Below, one piece after another: positions 45,201 through 57,030 of a stretch of DNA of 64,000 bases. The translations under genes were made by a program, and so were the position numbers. Numbering within the stretch: the stretch's first letter is position 1; every line of letters begins with the position of its first letter. This DNA is from Plazaster borealis (lineage: Eukaryota > Echinodermata > Asteroidea > Forcipulatida > Labidiasteridae), in contig CM037463.1 of NCBI GenBank assembly GCA_021014325.1, positions 22,700,026-22,764,025 on the forward strand, written 5' to 3'. The notes beneath the pieces are model-generated. The model was not told the DNA's origin and searched no databases. It worked only from the letters and a program-made list of their open reading frames with translations.

Positions 45201-48200
45201 AAAAACACCCTTGTTCTACAAATTTGTGTGCTTTCAGATATACACGAATATAGGTCCCAGAGTCTGGCTCTCTGATCTACTGTACTCTAATTCCGGTCGG
45301 TGTGGCAGGAGATTCTGTCTCCCGGAGATTCTGTACCGTACCCCCATTCTACGGATTGTGTAGAAATTTGGTTTCAACTTCCTTCAGCTCATGTTTATTT
45401 ACCGTACGGGGAACACACACACAAGGGGACAAAATCCCATAGACACCGGCTCCGAGTTGATTCCGAATTATGTCCGATAGCACTCATGTTCACCATGAAA
45501 GGTGAATGGAGCCTTTTGCCCAAGTTAGAGCTTGAGTCACTCCCGATGCCTTAAAACGGCTCGAGATGAGAATAAACCCACCGAGTTGGCAGGCCTCGCC
45601 GATGTAACCATCGTCGCATATGCAAGTGTAGCCTTTATCGTCTGTCGTAGTCTCCTCACAAGTTCCCATGTGACACGGCAACTCGACTGAGGAGCATGCC
45701 TCAGAAATAAGGACTTCGCAATTTACTCCTGTGTATCCTTCATCACAGTTGCATCTAAAAACAGCGAGAACAAAGAAGAACTTATTAGTGCGAAAAATAA
45801 AACCCAGCAAGTCCGTTAAAACTTGACAACAAAACAACGTGGAAGCTTCGACCGAAAAGGTGCCGATAACCTAAACTTTCAACCAGTGTCTTAGGTCCCG
45901 AGAGATGGTGTCGGTCTACCCTGCGGGTGTATTGGTATCCCCTCTCTAGTCTGGCGTTGAGGTCTCGACACTCGACTACCATAGTGAGCTGGGGAAAAAT
46001 CCTGGTCAAAAATGAATTTACTATACATGTGATATGAATGTTGTTTACAGTCAGTTGGTGGTAAAATATTTACCTGTATCCATTAACGATCGGGATACAC
46101 ACGCCATCATTGCAAGTTGGTTCTTGGCAAAAGTCGACCATCCCGCTGCACGTCTTGCCTTCGTATCCCTGGGAACACTGGCAGGTGTAACCGCTGATGG
46201 CGTCTGTCACATTATCATAGCACGTGGCGTTGTTCAGACACGGGGAGCTCCAGCACCGGCTAAATTCATCGCATAACGCCCCATGATAACCCGGGAGGCA
46301 TTGGCAAGTGAAGTTGCCAACCCCGCCCAAACATGTGGATCCGTTCATACACAAAGAATCCTCACAGTTATCCATGCGGGTCTGTTCGCAGTCTACTCCG
46401 GTAAATCCACCAGCACATTCGCATCGGTAACTGTCCACTTGATCGACACACGTGGCATTATTCAAACACGGGTTGCTTCCACACTCGTCAACCTCTATCT
46501 CACATGTCCAGCCAGTAAATCCATCACCACATGAACAGTTGAATGAATTCAATCCGTCCCAGCATGTCCCATTGTTCCAGCATGGCGAACTCGCACACTT
46601 GTCACTCTCCATCTCGCATGATGATCCCTCGAACCCCTCAACACACGAGCAATTGAAGGTACCGATTAGATTTGTGCAAGTCCCGTTGTTCTGACAAGGA
46701 AACTGGAGGCACTCGTCGGTATCAACCTCGCAGTTCACTCCGTGGTAACCAGTCGCGCACGTGCAGTTGAAACCATTCACAAGGTCCTGGCAAATGGCGC
46801 CATTTTTGCAGGGCGTCGTCAAACAGTCGTCAACATTGATTTCGCAGTTCACACCTGAGATCACAACAAAATACGAAATAAATCGACTACTTATAGATAA
46901 GTCGCACCAGTGGTTCTATGACACCACTTCTGGAAATTACTAAAACCACTCTTGCACCATTCATCGCAGTTTGTAGGTTACTTTAACAGAAAAACGAAAG
47001 TTATTGTGGCAACAAAACATGAGTCTTTGAATACTAAAAGAGAGTTGCGGCGCAGTTTTTCTAGACGTCGAAAAACAACTGTCAGCTTGTTCAATTTATT
47101 ACAAACGACCACTCATTGAACTTGTTTCCAATCGTGGGGAAGCGAGGAGCAAGAAAAGTGTAATAAACGGAACGTACCACTAAAACCCTCCAAGCACGTA
47201 CAGTTGTAAACACCACTGCCGTTCACGCATTGAGCGCCATGTTGGCACGGGTCGGAAGAGCATTCGTCGTAGTCTTCTTTGCAGTCGCTACCGGTCCATC
47301 CGCTCAAACAGATCTTCGCTCCTGTCGTGGCGTTGCAGACGTAGTGACCGAAGATGTCATCCCGTGCACGGCAGTACGTGAAGCAATCACTCCCGAAATA
47401 ATCATCCAGACAATAGACTCTGGACGAAAACGATAACCTAACGCAGTGAAGTATTGCAAACAAACAAAATTCATTTCCTTGTTGTGACATTAAAATGTGT
47501 TGCCTATCTTTATGGTTTATAATGTGAAGAAACAAAAATTGAAAACAAGCCCAGATTCGTTCAAATTTAGATAAAGAATTCAGGGTAGAGAGAGCAATTT
47601 GAAGCGTTGCCCTTCGGTCACATGAAATTGTGGGTTCTTTCAGGCCTTGTCGTTACCTGTACTTGTGTCAATGAGCAAGACACTGTCTAGTTAGCCGTAC
47701 GTGACGCCACTATTAAGACTAACAGTGTGTGCAAAAGAGTCAATGACCTTTATCGTGGTAAGAGTAAAGATTCACACAAGTTTTCTGGTTCACAGCTGAT
47801 AAAGCAAACCATTTCCAATTCACGGCCCCCAGTGGAACAAGTCTTGTTCAAGTTTAACGAGAAGTAGACGTAATAAATAAATTCTGAGTCTTAAGTTTAA
47901 CCCGGTGTTTCCAACACAACGCAGGAAAATTAGCAGAGAAAAAAACATTGAAACTTACGTTTTGCCGGTTGCATCTCCCAGCGTGTAAATATTCACTGAT
48001 GCCGAAAGTTTGTTTGGCGACGCTTCGTGATTGACAATTCTGTAAAACTCGCCCACCTTCTCTTCCAGTGGTCCCGGGTCCACGTCCCATACCCGCACCT
48101 TCACAATAAAGTCCTGTGTAGATAATAAATATTTCATGTTCAAATCACACGTGGATAATGCCCTTCTTAAAGGCACTGGACGCGTTTGGTAAATACTCGA

Positions 48201-51030
48201 AATATATATTAGCATAAAAACTTACTTGGTAACGAGCAACGTGTACAAAACCAATGGGGATGTCGCAAACAAGTCCAAACAATGAGAGAACAAAGAGAAG
48301 TCCTCGATTTTTTTCCTCATTAATATAAACAACATAATGTTGTAATCTTACCGTCCATGCTGTTATAATGGAAAGTGTTCTGCTTGCCGATGAGCCTGAA
48401 GGAAAGACAAAGTCGTCCTGGTCGCCAACACTTGTCACTTCCCCCGTATCGATGAGGGCGTAGTTGCAAGAATCGAACGAGAAATCTGTCCTGTAACATA
48501 AACAAAAGATAAATGTAGAAATGTTCTATAATAAAAGAAAAACTTACCGGTACATTAAAGATGTTGTAGCCGTTGATGATAATGACTTTATTTGAAATGG
48601 GTATCATTGTGTCGTTTTCCTGTCTTTAGAATGTATACCGTATTGTTTAATGTTTATATTTTTATAGCTCTTGCTTTTTGTATTGCCCCCCCCCCCCTGT
48701 GTGTATATGTTTGTACTGTAACTTGTTTTCACCTGAAAAATTGATAATTGAAATGAAATAAAAACATGTAACAGAATGGACCTTTATACATTGACATCAT
48801 CCTGCCGACAACTTGGAGGTAAAACGATGATGAACACGGTAAACGCTATGGCCCTTTTCGAAAACGCCGCTTCAGCTTTCATTCCGGTTTAGGCTTCGTC
48901 CGCCTCTTTGCAGACCCGTGCCCGAAAGCGCACGTTTTCAAATCGACTGACGGAGCCCAAGCCAGGCCCCAAGCCAAGCCCTTGGTTTCGAAAAGGGCCG
49001 TATGTACGCGTTGCGCACTCAATGTGCTTTTCAGCAACCACAGTGACCTCTACGTGACTAGAGGGAGCTAGTGCTGTAGTAGGCCTACTCGTTCTTGAGT
49101 ACTACCCGAGTACCGTTTGGATGGTACTCGTACTCGTAGGCAACTCGTTGTTTACATCTAAGTGACTTCTTTACATGCCCAGCTTTTGTCTAAGATAGTT
49201 TGAGTCATTTAGCTACCCAGTAATTGACATACTTCTCTAATTATCTAAGCGCATGGCAAAACCCCAGACTGTATCCCGATGAGCGAAAGGGCCAATATTT
49301 ACTACCACAGCATTCAATATATATTTTGAAAAAATCAACAACAAAAACAAAAACAAACTCTGGGACCTGACACCCCCCCGTGTAGATATGTGGAATGGTC
49401 CATTCTAGAATACCAAGGAATTTGACTCCCCCAGTCATTATACACTTTGGAGAAATTACTTAGTGATTATGTGGAGTTACCTGTCGGAGTATTCATGTTT
49501 AAAAGATAGTTATCATAAAATGCACACAATTATTGACATCAATAATATTGTCGAAGTACGACAAACGTTGCATGATTTTTTTTATGAAGTACTCGCACTA
49601 GTACTCGGAGGTCCAAGGTACTCGGCTGCTGGACTCGGTACTCAGATATCAGAATACTCTGTACTCAGACACTTGGACTCATACTCAATGTCCTTAGTAC
49701 TTATACTCGAGTAGGCCTACTGCTCGGCCACCCTATTACTCGGCAGTACTTGATACTCGACTCAAAAAGTACTTGACTACCACACTGGAGGAAGTTCGAC
49801 TCCAGTGATGTCATGTGCAAACGTTGAGACCTATTTAGACTCACTCCGCGGCAGTGTAGTTATTAACGAGAAGTCCCCCCGATCCACATAGCGAAAGTAG
49901 TAGTCCCGCCCGATTTCCTACCTCCCGCCCAGGCAGTAGTTAATAAGAAGGACAGTTCTTTTCAGAACTGAGAAGTCTCCCGAATTCCGAATATTCTACT
50001 CTGTGGCAGTAGAATAAAAGCAAGACAAGTTCTCATAAGAACAAAATCTACCTAGCAAGTAGATTTAAGAACTGAGAAGTCCCCCGAATTCCGAATATTC
50101 TACTCTGCGGCAGTAGAATAATAAGCAAGACAAGTTCTCAAAGAACAAAATCTACCAAGCAAGTAGATATACACATGGTGTTACCGCAAACCAAATAATA
50201 TATTACTCATTATCGTTCTGCAAAATAGAAAATACAAACTTACGTGTTTGCATCGAGACATACTAGGAAGCGATTATCACATCTATCGGTGCAGGGAGTG
50301 GACGTATCATCGCAGCAGCTCCCGTTGATTAAGGTGTGGTCGGAATTGCTGTAACGTATCAGCATGAATTCAAACGAAGTTGCGCTGTGGACGGTCCAGG
50401 CCAACTGCCGATTGGAAATTATCAATGGTAGAAACTTATGAAAATATTTTACAAATTATTTGGGGTTAAACAAAGAAAAACTTGACTAGAGCAGGACTTA
50501 AACCTGCGACCTCTGGCTACCAACTGAGCAATCTAGCCCTAATGTTGGAGGTCTCCCTGTTTTGTCAATCTTTGTTCGTGGGTGCCAGTCAGAAGCCATA
50601 CAACCTGTAACTGCCATGTAGCCAGGGATCACACCCAAGTTTACGATACAACCTTGGAAGCGGCAGCAGAGGGATCACCTTAAGGGGACATTACTTTGTG
50701 TACTTCTGATTAAAGTACTACACATTTATCTTGTTATCCAGTCATGAGTTGTACCAATCTTCCGGCCGCGTATTGCTCTGTTTGTAGAGTATTTTCTTTA
50801 AAAAATTGAAGCATTGCAAAATAACGTTACTTTTTTTTTAATTGTCGCCACCGTGCTTAGAAACGCTTTAGCTTTTACAGATTAAAACAATTGCAATTGT
50901 TTTCTTTGCAATCTGGAGAAAGTGGCACAACTCGAATATAGATGAGCACATGTTTTTTTAATTCTGATAGATGTCTTACCTTAAAAAGGATCAAGAGAAT
51001 TAAAATTGTCCGATGTCCGATCGTGTCCAT
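42270..51030 (-). CDS. DSL-family Notch ligand (Delta/Jagged-like)
   Basis: Single-pass membrane ligand that activates Notch on neighbouring cells. Exons in order: 51030-50980, 50404-50244, 48490-48352, 48113-47959, 47419-47178, 46854-46074, 45754-45582, 45037-44848, 44236-44065, 43216-43119, 42606-42270; 2499 nt, 832 aa, all phases consistent. Signal peptide 1-~22; MNNL domain ~25-165 (SFEFMLIRYSN, CLDANTD); DSL domain 172-215 (CRARDDIFGHYVC, CLSGWTG); nine EGF repeats ~216-567; juxtamembrane region ~568-690; transmembrane helix ~695-717; tail with NPSY at 765-768 and C-terminal VDHV. Odd points: the two short EGFs that normally follow DSL (the DOS region) are missing, and the juxtamembrane part recalls Jagged more than Delta. 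I therefore leave the symbol open. Confidence 0.92.
43300..43530 (+). mobile_element. tRNA-derived SINE
   Basis: Head GGTCAAGCGCACCGGACTCGAGC, B box GTGGGTTCGAGTCCCGG, then TGTGACACTTGTGTCTGTAAGCAAGATATCAC and CGGATGGGACGTAAAGCCGTTGG. Class II tRNA-like head. In the intron upstream of the DSL transmembrane exon. Confidence 0.7.
45063..45240 (+). mobile_element. truncated TTAA MITE
   Basis: Left half only of the family at 12.6 kb: TTAAAGGCACTGAACACGTTTGG through CAAATTTGTGTGCTTTCAGATA, then breaks off before the central palindrome. Intron 7 of the DSL gene. Confidence 0.75.
45297..45450. mobile_element. MITE with GGAGATTCTGTCTCC ends
   Basis: CCGGTCGGTGTGGCAGGAGATTC to CAAAATCCCATAGACACCGG; same family as 9663-9847. 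Confidence 0.6.
48167..48242 (+). mobile_element. TTAA MITE end fragment
   Basis: TTAAAGGCACTGGACGCGTTTGG...AAAACTTACTTGGTAACGAGCAAC, about 75 bp of the family's left end, in intron 3 of the DSL gene. Confidence 0.7.
49085..49800. repeat. AGTACT-rich composite repeat, interrupted
   Basis: Dense AGTACT/GTACTC motifs at ~49085-49145 and ~49585-49790 flank ~440 bp of other sequence. The flanks share an AGTAGGCCTACT motif. A similar motif-rich element brackets 27712-28380. Intron 2 of the DSL gene. Confidence 0.5.
49964..50168 (+). repeat. ~104-bp tandem duplication
   Basis: GAACTGAGAAGTC...CCGAATTCCGAATATTCTAC...GCAAGTAGAT occurs twice (period 104 bp), with a degraded third unit just upstream (~49865-49960). 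Intron 2 of the DSL gene. Confidence 0.85.
50460..50680 (-). mobile_element. SINE with tRNA-like module downstream of a leader
   Basis: On the minus strand: CTTGGGTGTGATCCCTGGC leader, GGCTTCTGACTGGCACCC, GGGAGACCTCCAACATTAGGG, then the A box TTGCTCAGTTGG and B box GGTTTAAGTCCTGC, then a T-rich tail. The same unit is at 63120-63338. Intron 1 of the DSL gene. Confidence 0.75.
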
Positions 51031-51569
51031 TGTATAGTATACCTCACTGTTACAGTTGATCTTCGGCCATTGGAGAGTTTCAGGTCATGTATTTGAGCAG
51101 GCAATACCGCAGTGGACCCGCCACTCATGGCATGGAAAAACAAATTAACATCAATGCTAATCATGGTTTTAAAATCTCTAGACCCCTTCTGACGTGTGAT
51201 GCCGCATTTGTCAATATTGGCCGAACGTGACTGAAATATCACTATTGGTCAATAGCAGATGGGTTGGAAGAGACAAAGAGTGACGTCATAATATATAATT
51301 ACGGATGATTTTGCGTATCTGGGTGTAATCAGTAAACTATAGGGTGTGTATTGGGGTCTTATTTGATACAAACAGGTGCATTTTATTTGCACAATTTAAT
51401 ATTTAGGGCTTCTAATATTAATATCATAATAAACCAATGTGAAATATTGTCATCATGACTCTTGTGGTCACTTTGATGTGAAAACAACAACAAAACGTGT
51501 ATCATGTTTTGTCAGGGATTTTGTGTGTTCACTTTATAGCCTGCACTGTGTGCATTTTTTTTCTTTCTT

Positions 51570-51601
<32 letters not shown>

Positions 51602-52199
51602 TTGGGGGGGGGGGTTGTTTTCCAATGCTATTTTCTCGGCTTTGGAAGTATTTTGAACGGGCATATTTTTCTGGAGGATTGGTACCGTCGTATGAACGCT
51701 TTCAGATTGAACAGTTTGGCCCAATTTCAAGGTTCTGTTTACCGCGGAATGCATGCGCCCACGACCCATGTATAGAAGTATGTGTTTACTGGCGCCGTAA
51801 AAGAAGTGAAGAAGTCCGCGGTAAGGAAGGGCAATGAAATTGGATCCTGGTTGTTTTTCCTCGTTGATCAATTTTGTATTTGTCTTTAACTTGGTTTTTA
51901 AAAACACGATATCATAGCAACGGCAGCCACAGTCAAAACGATTATAGCTTAGGTAAGCAGCTGTCAGCTGTCGATCATCACAAGTGCTTTCATCACCACG
52001 CATAGCGATCCAGGATTTTTGATTGATTGAAATTGGTCAAATTCAATGAAACCCAGAACTAAATTAATCAAGGGAATTTACTTAATTCAAAACGTGCACA
52101 AGTGACATTTGGAACCTGAAGGGGGTAAAAAGGTAACACCTATAAATTAACCGCGATTAGTTTAGCTTTTAAATGGGATAACGAAGCTCCGATTATATC

Positions 52200-52840
52200 C
52201 CTTCGAGAAACAATCATGTCTTTGTTTAATAAACAGAAATACGTCTATAAGAAATAAAGATATCTCTATAAAGCAGTACAAAACTATCCATAAACAAACA
52301 TTATATTTTAACCTTAGAAAACAGAGAATGGCTCAAAGAACAAAGATATTTCTCTAAGAAACAGAGATATTTCTATAAGAAGGAAATATCTCTGTAAAAA
52401 GACATATCTCTTTATAATGGAGAAATATCTGAAAACATAATTTATTTTGGTAAAAACAACAAAATATATTTCTTGAATCCAATGGAGATACCTGTGTTTT
52501 AAGAATCAGAGATTTACCTGATTGTTGTATATATAAGGTACACGGAATAGAACTGTCTTTGAGATAAAGAAATAATTATTTATAAGTGCCTATATTTTTA
52601 CAATGGGTTGATAGTATTCGAACAGAGATAGCTGAAGGAAATAGAGATTTACACTATAGAAATTGTTTATTGAATACAGATGTCTCTACTGGAGCAACAG
52701 CAACAGAAGTGCATTTAAATTTTTTAAAGAATACGAATTATTTAGAAGTAAAAACAAAACATTTCTGAACAAAACAAAAACAGAGAAGTGTAATAAATAA
52801 ACATCTCTGTGCAGTATAAATCTCTTTGTGTGCGCTGGTA
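52200..52840. repeat. degenerate AGAAACAGAGATAT(C)TCTATAA-rich tract
   Basis: Short motifs such as AGATATCTCTATAA, ACAGAGATATTTCT and AATATCTCTGT recur on both strands at irregular spacing over ~600 bp. It resembles an eroded simple or foldback repeat. No gene seen. Confidence 0.45.
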
Positions 52841-54473
52841 ACCACTACAATAAGGTCAAGCTGGATCCAAAACTGAAGTAGGCCAACGACGATTTAATGT
52901 AAACTGTGCAATACAGTGAATTCAAACTTCAAAACATGGCGATTTGGAGTAAGTCAACAAATTATTGAGTTCTCGACTAATCATGACAGGTGTATGTTAT
53001 TTGCTCGACGAAACCGTGGCAGAGCTTCTGCAAACAGTATAGGCTAAATAAGCAAACAAATACCCGAGTAAAATTTGCGTTAATGGACTACGTGGGCACC
53101 ACTTCAATGGTCAAATTGCTCCTGATATGGTCTGTATGCGTTTGGTATGACTCTGAAAATTAATGGCAATAAAAACTTACTTGGTGAGACCTACAGCAGC
53201 TTTGGATATTATAATGTATTTTGAGCAACTTTTCACTTAGAAGTACTGCGATTATAGAAAAAGCTATTACTTTTTATCCCCCAAGATTTGAACCTGGGAA
53301 GCGTTACTGACAGTTACGTTTCTCAGATTGTGTATTCCAATTGCAGATTATTCTTCCTGCGTGGACATAACCGCTCCAGATTTTCGGCAATATCTTAAAA
53401 AACGCTAGCCCTTTTGAAATGAAATGTTCACAGGTTAGTTTTATAGTATGTATATCTACAACTATAGTGGGTTCCAGTTACCAAACGTATACAATCCCTT
53501 TAAATCTCTTGTGTCGTTCTTATTGGAAACTGAGCGCGTTGTCCACAGTTTTACTGTGATTCCGGTGCTGCAAGGTTTGGTGAATGAAACACTGACTAAT
53601 TTTCCGCCGGATTGTCATCCACTGTGAAGTTATTATATAGCTCATGGCTCATGCTCAGCAAACACGTTCTTATTTTGACAATAGCCTAGTCCAAAAACTT
53701 CCGGGTCAGCAATTGACCTCCTGATCCGGGTACCATAGGGCCCAGCCTCGTCCCCATGGTTTACTTTATTTCCAACCATGTTTACAATAGTAAACCATGG
53801 GAGGGAAACTCCTTACTTGGACCCTGATTGGACAACGACTGGTGTACAAAAGTCTAGCGTAAACATGTTAAGTTGTACTCATTCAGTATTCACCATGTTC
53901 GCAGCCAGACTATTCTAATTTGCATACGTATCCAAAAAATTTGGATATGCAAATGATCCAATACCAGGGTAATCGAGACAGTGGTCAACCTCGTACTGCT
54001 CGACACACCTTGGGGACGAGGTTGCATAGGGCCTGATCCATTTCTAGGTCAGTATGACTCGGAATCTGTGTCAAAATGACCCAGACATGGAACGATGGGT
54101 CAAACTGACGCAGAATCCAAGTTAAAATCACATTTTAACCACTTTCCGGGTCAACTTGACCCATAATGGTGATTCGGATTGTCTGAGTTGGAACTCGTCG
54201 AGCTCATCATCAGAGTTGGTCTATTGGGGGGTAGGCCTATCTCAAAATCATTCGGCTTATAGCCCAATTGAAATGTGTATGTCAGAATGTTAACCAATGG
54301 ATTTTACGCTTTAATATGCTGTGTCAAAATTGAGGGCTTGCTGTAGTGGCTATGGCTTGTCGATGCGGTCAGCAGCCATTAGCCGTAGCCGAAGTCGCTT
54401 GATTCGGACTCGGCATTCTCAATAATTAAAAGGACTTGTATATATGCACGACTGTGATAAAGTTATGTTTAGT

Positions 54474-54592
54474 GTCCGAATTTACGGCTACGGCTACGGC
54501 TGGATCGCCGCATCACCATTCTACGTGACGTCCTGGGCAACACCTTTAGCAGCAGTCGTAGCCGTAGCCGTACACCCGCCAATTCGGACAAG
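54474..54592. mobile_element. MITE with GTCCGAATT...GGCTACGGCTACGG ends
   Basis: GTCCGAATTTACGGCTACGGC at 54474 and the inverse GCCGTAGCCGTACACCCGCCAATTCGGAC ending at 54592. GGCTACGG-type remnants also at ~7.27-7.32 kb. Confidence 0.65.
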
Positions 54593-54663
54593 GCCGTCAA
54601 TCACACTGGGCCATTGCAAAAGTTTCGCTCACATTGTTTAGTTAGACCCGGATGAGTATTTCT

Positions 54664-54947
54664 TTTTTTGTTACACCGCAGCGAGGGGTTTTGTACTGTA
54701 ACACTGTCAAGTCCGTCTTGAGATAGGAGACTACGTCTAACCCTAAACCCTTACCCTAACCCTGACCCTAACCCTAAACCCTTACCCTAACCCTAACCCT
54801 AACCCTAACCCTAACCCTAACCCTAACCCTAACCCTAACCCTAACCCTAAACCTAACCCTTTACAGGCATAATGTTTGTAGTGTCATCTCAAGACAGGAA
54901 TTGGCAGTATTCAGTACAAAACCCCTCGCTGCGGTGTAAAACAAAAA
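54664..54947. mobile_element. inverted-repeat element enclosing a telomeric array
   Basis: Left arm 54666-54727 and right arm 54884-54945 are inverted repeats of ~60 bp. The outer 28 bp (TTACACCGCAGCGAGGGGTTTTGTACTG) match perfectly, and GTCTTGAGAT is shared further in. Between them lies a run of CCCTAA telomeric repeats. No coding capacity. Confidence 0.8.
54738..54863 (+). repeat. interstitial telomeric repeat (CCCTAA)n
   Basis: About 20 units of CCCTAA (TTAGGG on the other strand). The central part is perfect, and the ends carry variants CCCTAAA, CCCTTA and CCCTGA. TTAGGG is the usual animal and echinoderm telomere repeat. Confidence 0.95.
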
Positions 54948-54959
54948 ATAATATGCGTC

Positions 54960-55128
54960 CCGGTGTCCCAGGGAAATCTGTCCCCCCGGAGATTCTGTCC
55001 CCATACGGGAAATTAACATGGGCTGGAGGAGGATGATTCAAAAGAGGGCGCTATCAAAATAAGTTTGTGCACAGTTCGCCGAATGGGGGGACAGAATCTC
55101 CGGGGAACAGAATCTCCTGCCACACCGG
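54960..55128. mobile_element. MITE with GATTCTGTCCCC ends, inverted copy
   Basis: Reverse complement of the 9663-9847 element, very similar across its length. It starts 12 bp after the telomeric inverted-repeat element. Confidence 0.75.
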
Positions 55129-55498
55129 CTCCCCTGCACCGCCCGAGTTTGCTGAAAGATGTTTAGTTTTCAGACTGTTGCAGTAAATGACTAAAATCGT
55201 GGTTCAAATTAAAATAGATACCCAATTGGCTCAGTATTTTACGTACAATTGTTGTCCTTTTTGTTAACATTGTCATTGCATTGAATTGATATTGAAGTGA
55301 TTAGTAGGCCAGGCCTACAATGGGAACAATAAGTGCCTCTCGCTAACGTCTTATTTTTTATTGCGATTATTTTGTATATAAGGTTGGGCGTAAAATTAAC
55401 ACATGGAGGTTTTACCTGGCAACAAATGCTCATAGGATTGCTGTGGCATTTGTTTTTTGACATTCATCATGAAATTGATAAAAGATCATAGGCCTAGT

Positions 55499-55776
55499 GA
55501 CCAACGCCAACGGCGCACCGGGGGGAGGGGGGTCTCGGGGGGGGGCTTGAGCTCCCCCCCCCCAAGAGGGTCACCGGAAAAAATGCCAAAAAGAAGGGGA
55601 GGAAAGAGAGAGAGAATTTTCGTAAGTGAGCGTGTCCACTATCAGATTAAAACCGAGGACTACGTGAAAAGGAACACACGTACATACACACTTACGACAT
55701 TTCTCTTCTCTCTCGTTCCTCCCCTTCTTTTTATCCCCCCCCCCCCCCCGCCTCCCTCTTGGGGGCGTCGTTGACC
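55499..55776. mobile_element. G-rich foldback element
   Basis: ACCAACGCCAACGG plus G runs on the left and C runs plus GGGGGCGTCGTTGACC on the right. The inner arms AAAAAGAAGGGGAGGAAAGAGAGAG / CTCTCTCGTTCCTCCCCTTC and CGTAAGTG / CACTTACG are also inverted. Confidence 0.65.
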
Positions 55777-57030
55777 ATAATAACCCTTTGTAATAACCGT
55801 CACCGTGGAATTTCAACAAGAGCCAGGCAGGTTTACCATTTTTTGCAAAACCGACTTACACAAGTTTATTTTTCGACGCATGGACACGCTATGGCAACGT
55901 TACCGCAGTTCTTTATTCCGAACCACCCACAATGCATTAATGAATTCTCTCATTGCTTTTTGTACGAGATCGCCACTTAGGAAGAAAGTGGCAATCTCTA
56001 TCTCGGGTAGTAAGCGCAAATAATGCAATCGATCATCAGAAATACGTATCATAGACCTACCGTCCGACTGTCCCGTCCTTGCATTTCATGGACTGTTTTA
56101 TCATTATTTTCTCGAGTTTTCACCTTTATTTTCAAAATGAAAGCAACATGACAGCAAAGACGGATTTTCAGTGGTAAGATTTTATTTGTTTTTATTTCTG
56201 AAATAGTAATGTAAATTCATGTCAGCCAATGTAATGTTTGAATTTCCATGTGCACCACATCACGGCACATCTCTGAGTCTGAATGATCTTGCCATAATTA
56301 CGAAAACAAAATGGCTGACCCATTCAATTTCAAGTGGATCAATTTCAAGTTGAAGAGAGAGCTATACAAAAGTATTTAAATTACACCTCAACTGACAACG
56401 GTTGACAATAGGTGACGGGGGAATCCGTGGTTACTATAAGTATTCTTCTTGCGAAGCCGAAGGGCAGTTGAGCCAGAGCACTCAAGTTACAATCAAATCC
56501 TTAATTTATAGTAGGCATGTTATTGTTAGGGGACTTAATCTGAACGGCTGCGGCAGGGTCGTGGTCATGTTTTAAAGGACCGAGCTGAATCGCACGGCCA
56601 CGACCCTGCAAAGGTGCAAGGTTTATAAACGAGCGTTCAAAACTGAGTCACCACTGTTAAATTCCCATTATTATTAATGCCCTTTTTTTTTGCATAAAAA
56701 TGTCGGAAAATCTGAAAAGGTTTTTTTTGTAAACTTTCAATTCTTGTCGCGTCCTCGGGCTCCAAGGTGTTTTCTCCTTTGTAATAAAGGGGAACCTCTA
56801 TGAGGAAATTGTAAATTTCTATTGGAACATTTAAAACTAAAAGGGCACCAAGGCAATGGCCAAGGGCATGGAGGCAATTGCCGATGGAACATTGTTTTCA
56901 CTACATCATTTATCAAAAATTGTAATTATACTATGTCAGTTTGAGATCTTTGAAGTCAAAACTTTTGATTTTGTTTCAGTTTTTAAGACTAGTGTACTAC
57001 TCATGAACTGAAGTCAACATCCCAGACAAG

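Larger units (their letters stand above)
51031..57030. other. intergenic region between DSL and TRPM-like genes
   Basis: Six kilobases without a recognisable protein gene. Contents: the DSL promoter side (~51.0-51.4 kb), poly-T and G runs at ~51.57-51.61 kb, a degenerate AAACAGAGATAT-rich stretch (52.2-52.8 kb), the GGCTACGG MITE, the telomeric inverted-repeat element, the GATTCTGTCCCC MITE, a G-rich foldback element at 55.5 kb, and a possible TRPM 5'UTR exon beginning after TTTGTTTCAG near 56.98 kb. Confidence 0.6.

Noticed and set aside
46034..46943. Overlapping plus-strand ORFs of 60-83 aa
   Set aside because: Antisense shadows of the EGF-coding exon of the DSL gene; cysteine spacing is meaningful only on the minus strand.
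51439..52003. ORFs on both strands near poly-T/poly-G runs
   Set aside because: Dominated by homopolymer-encoded Phe/Lys/Gly runs; no homology or exon signals.
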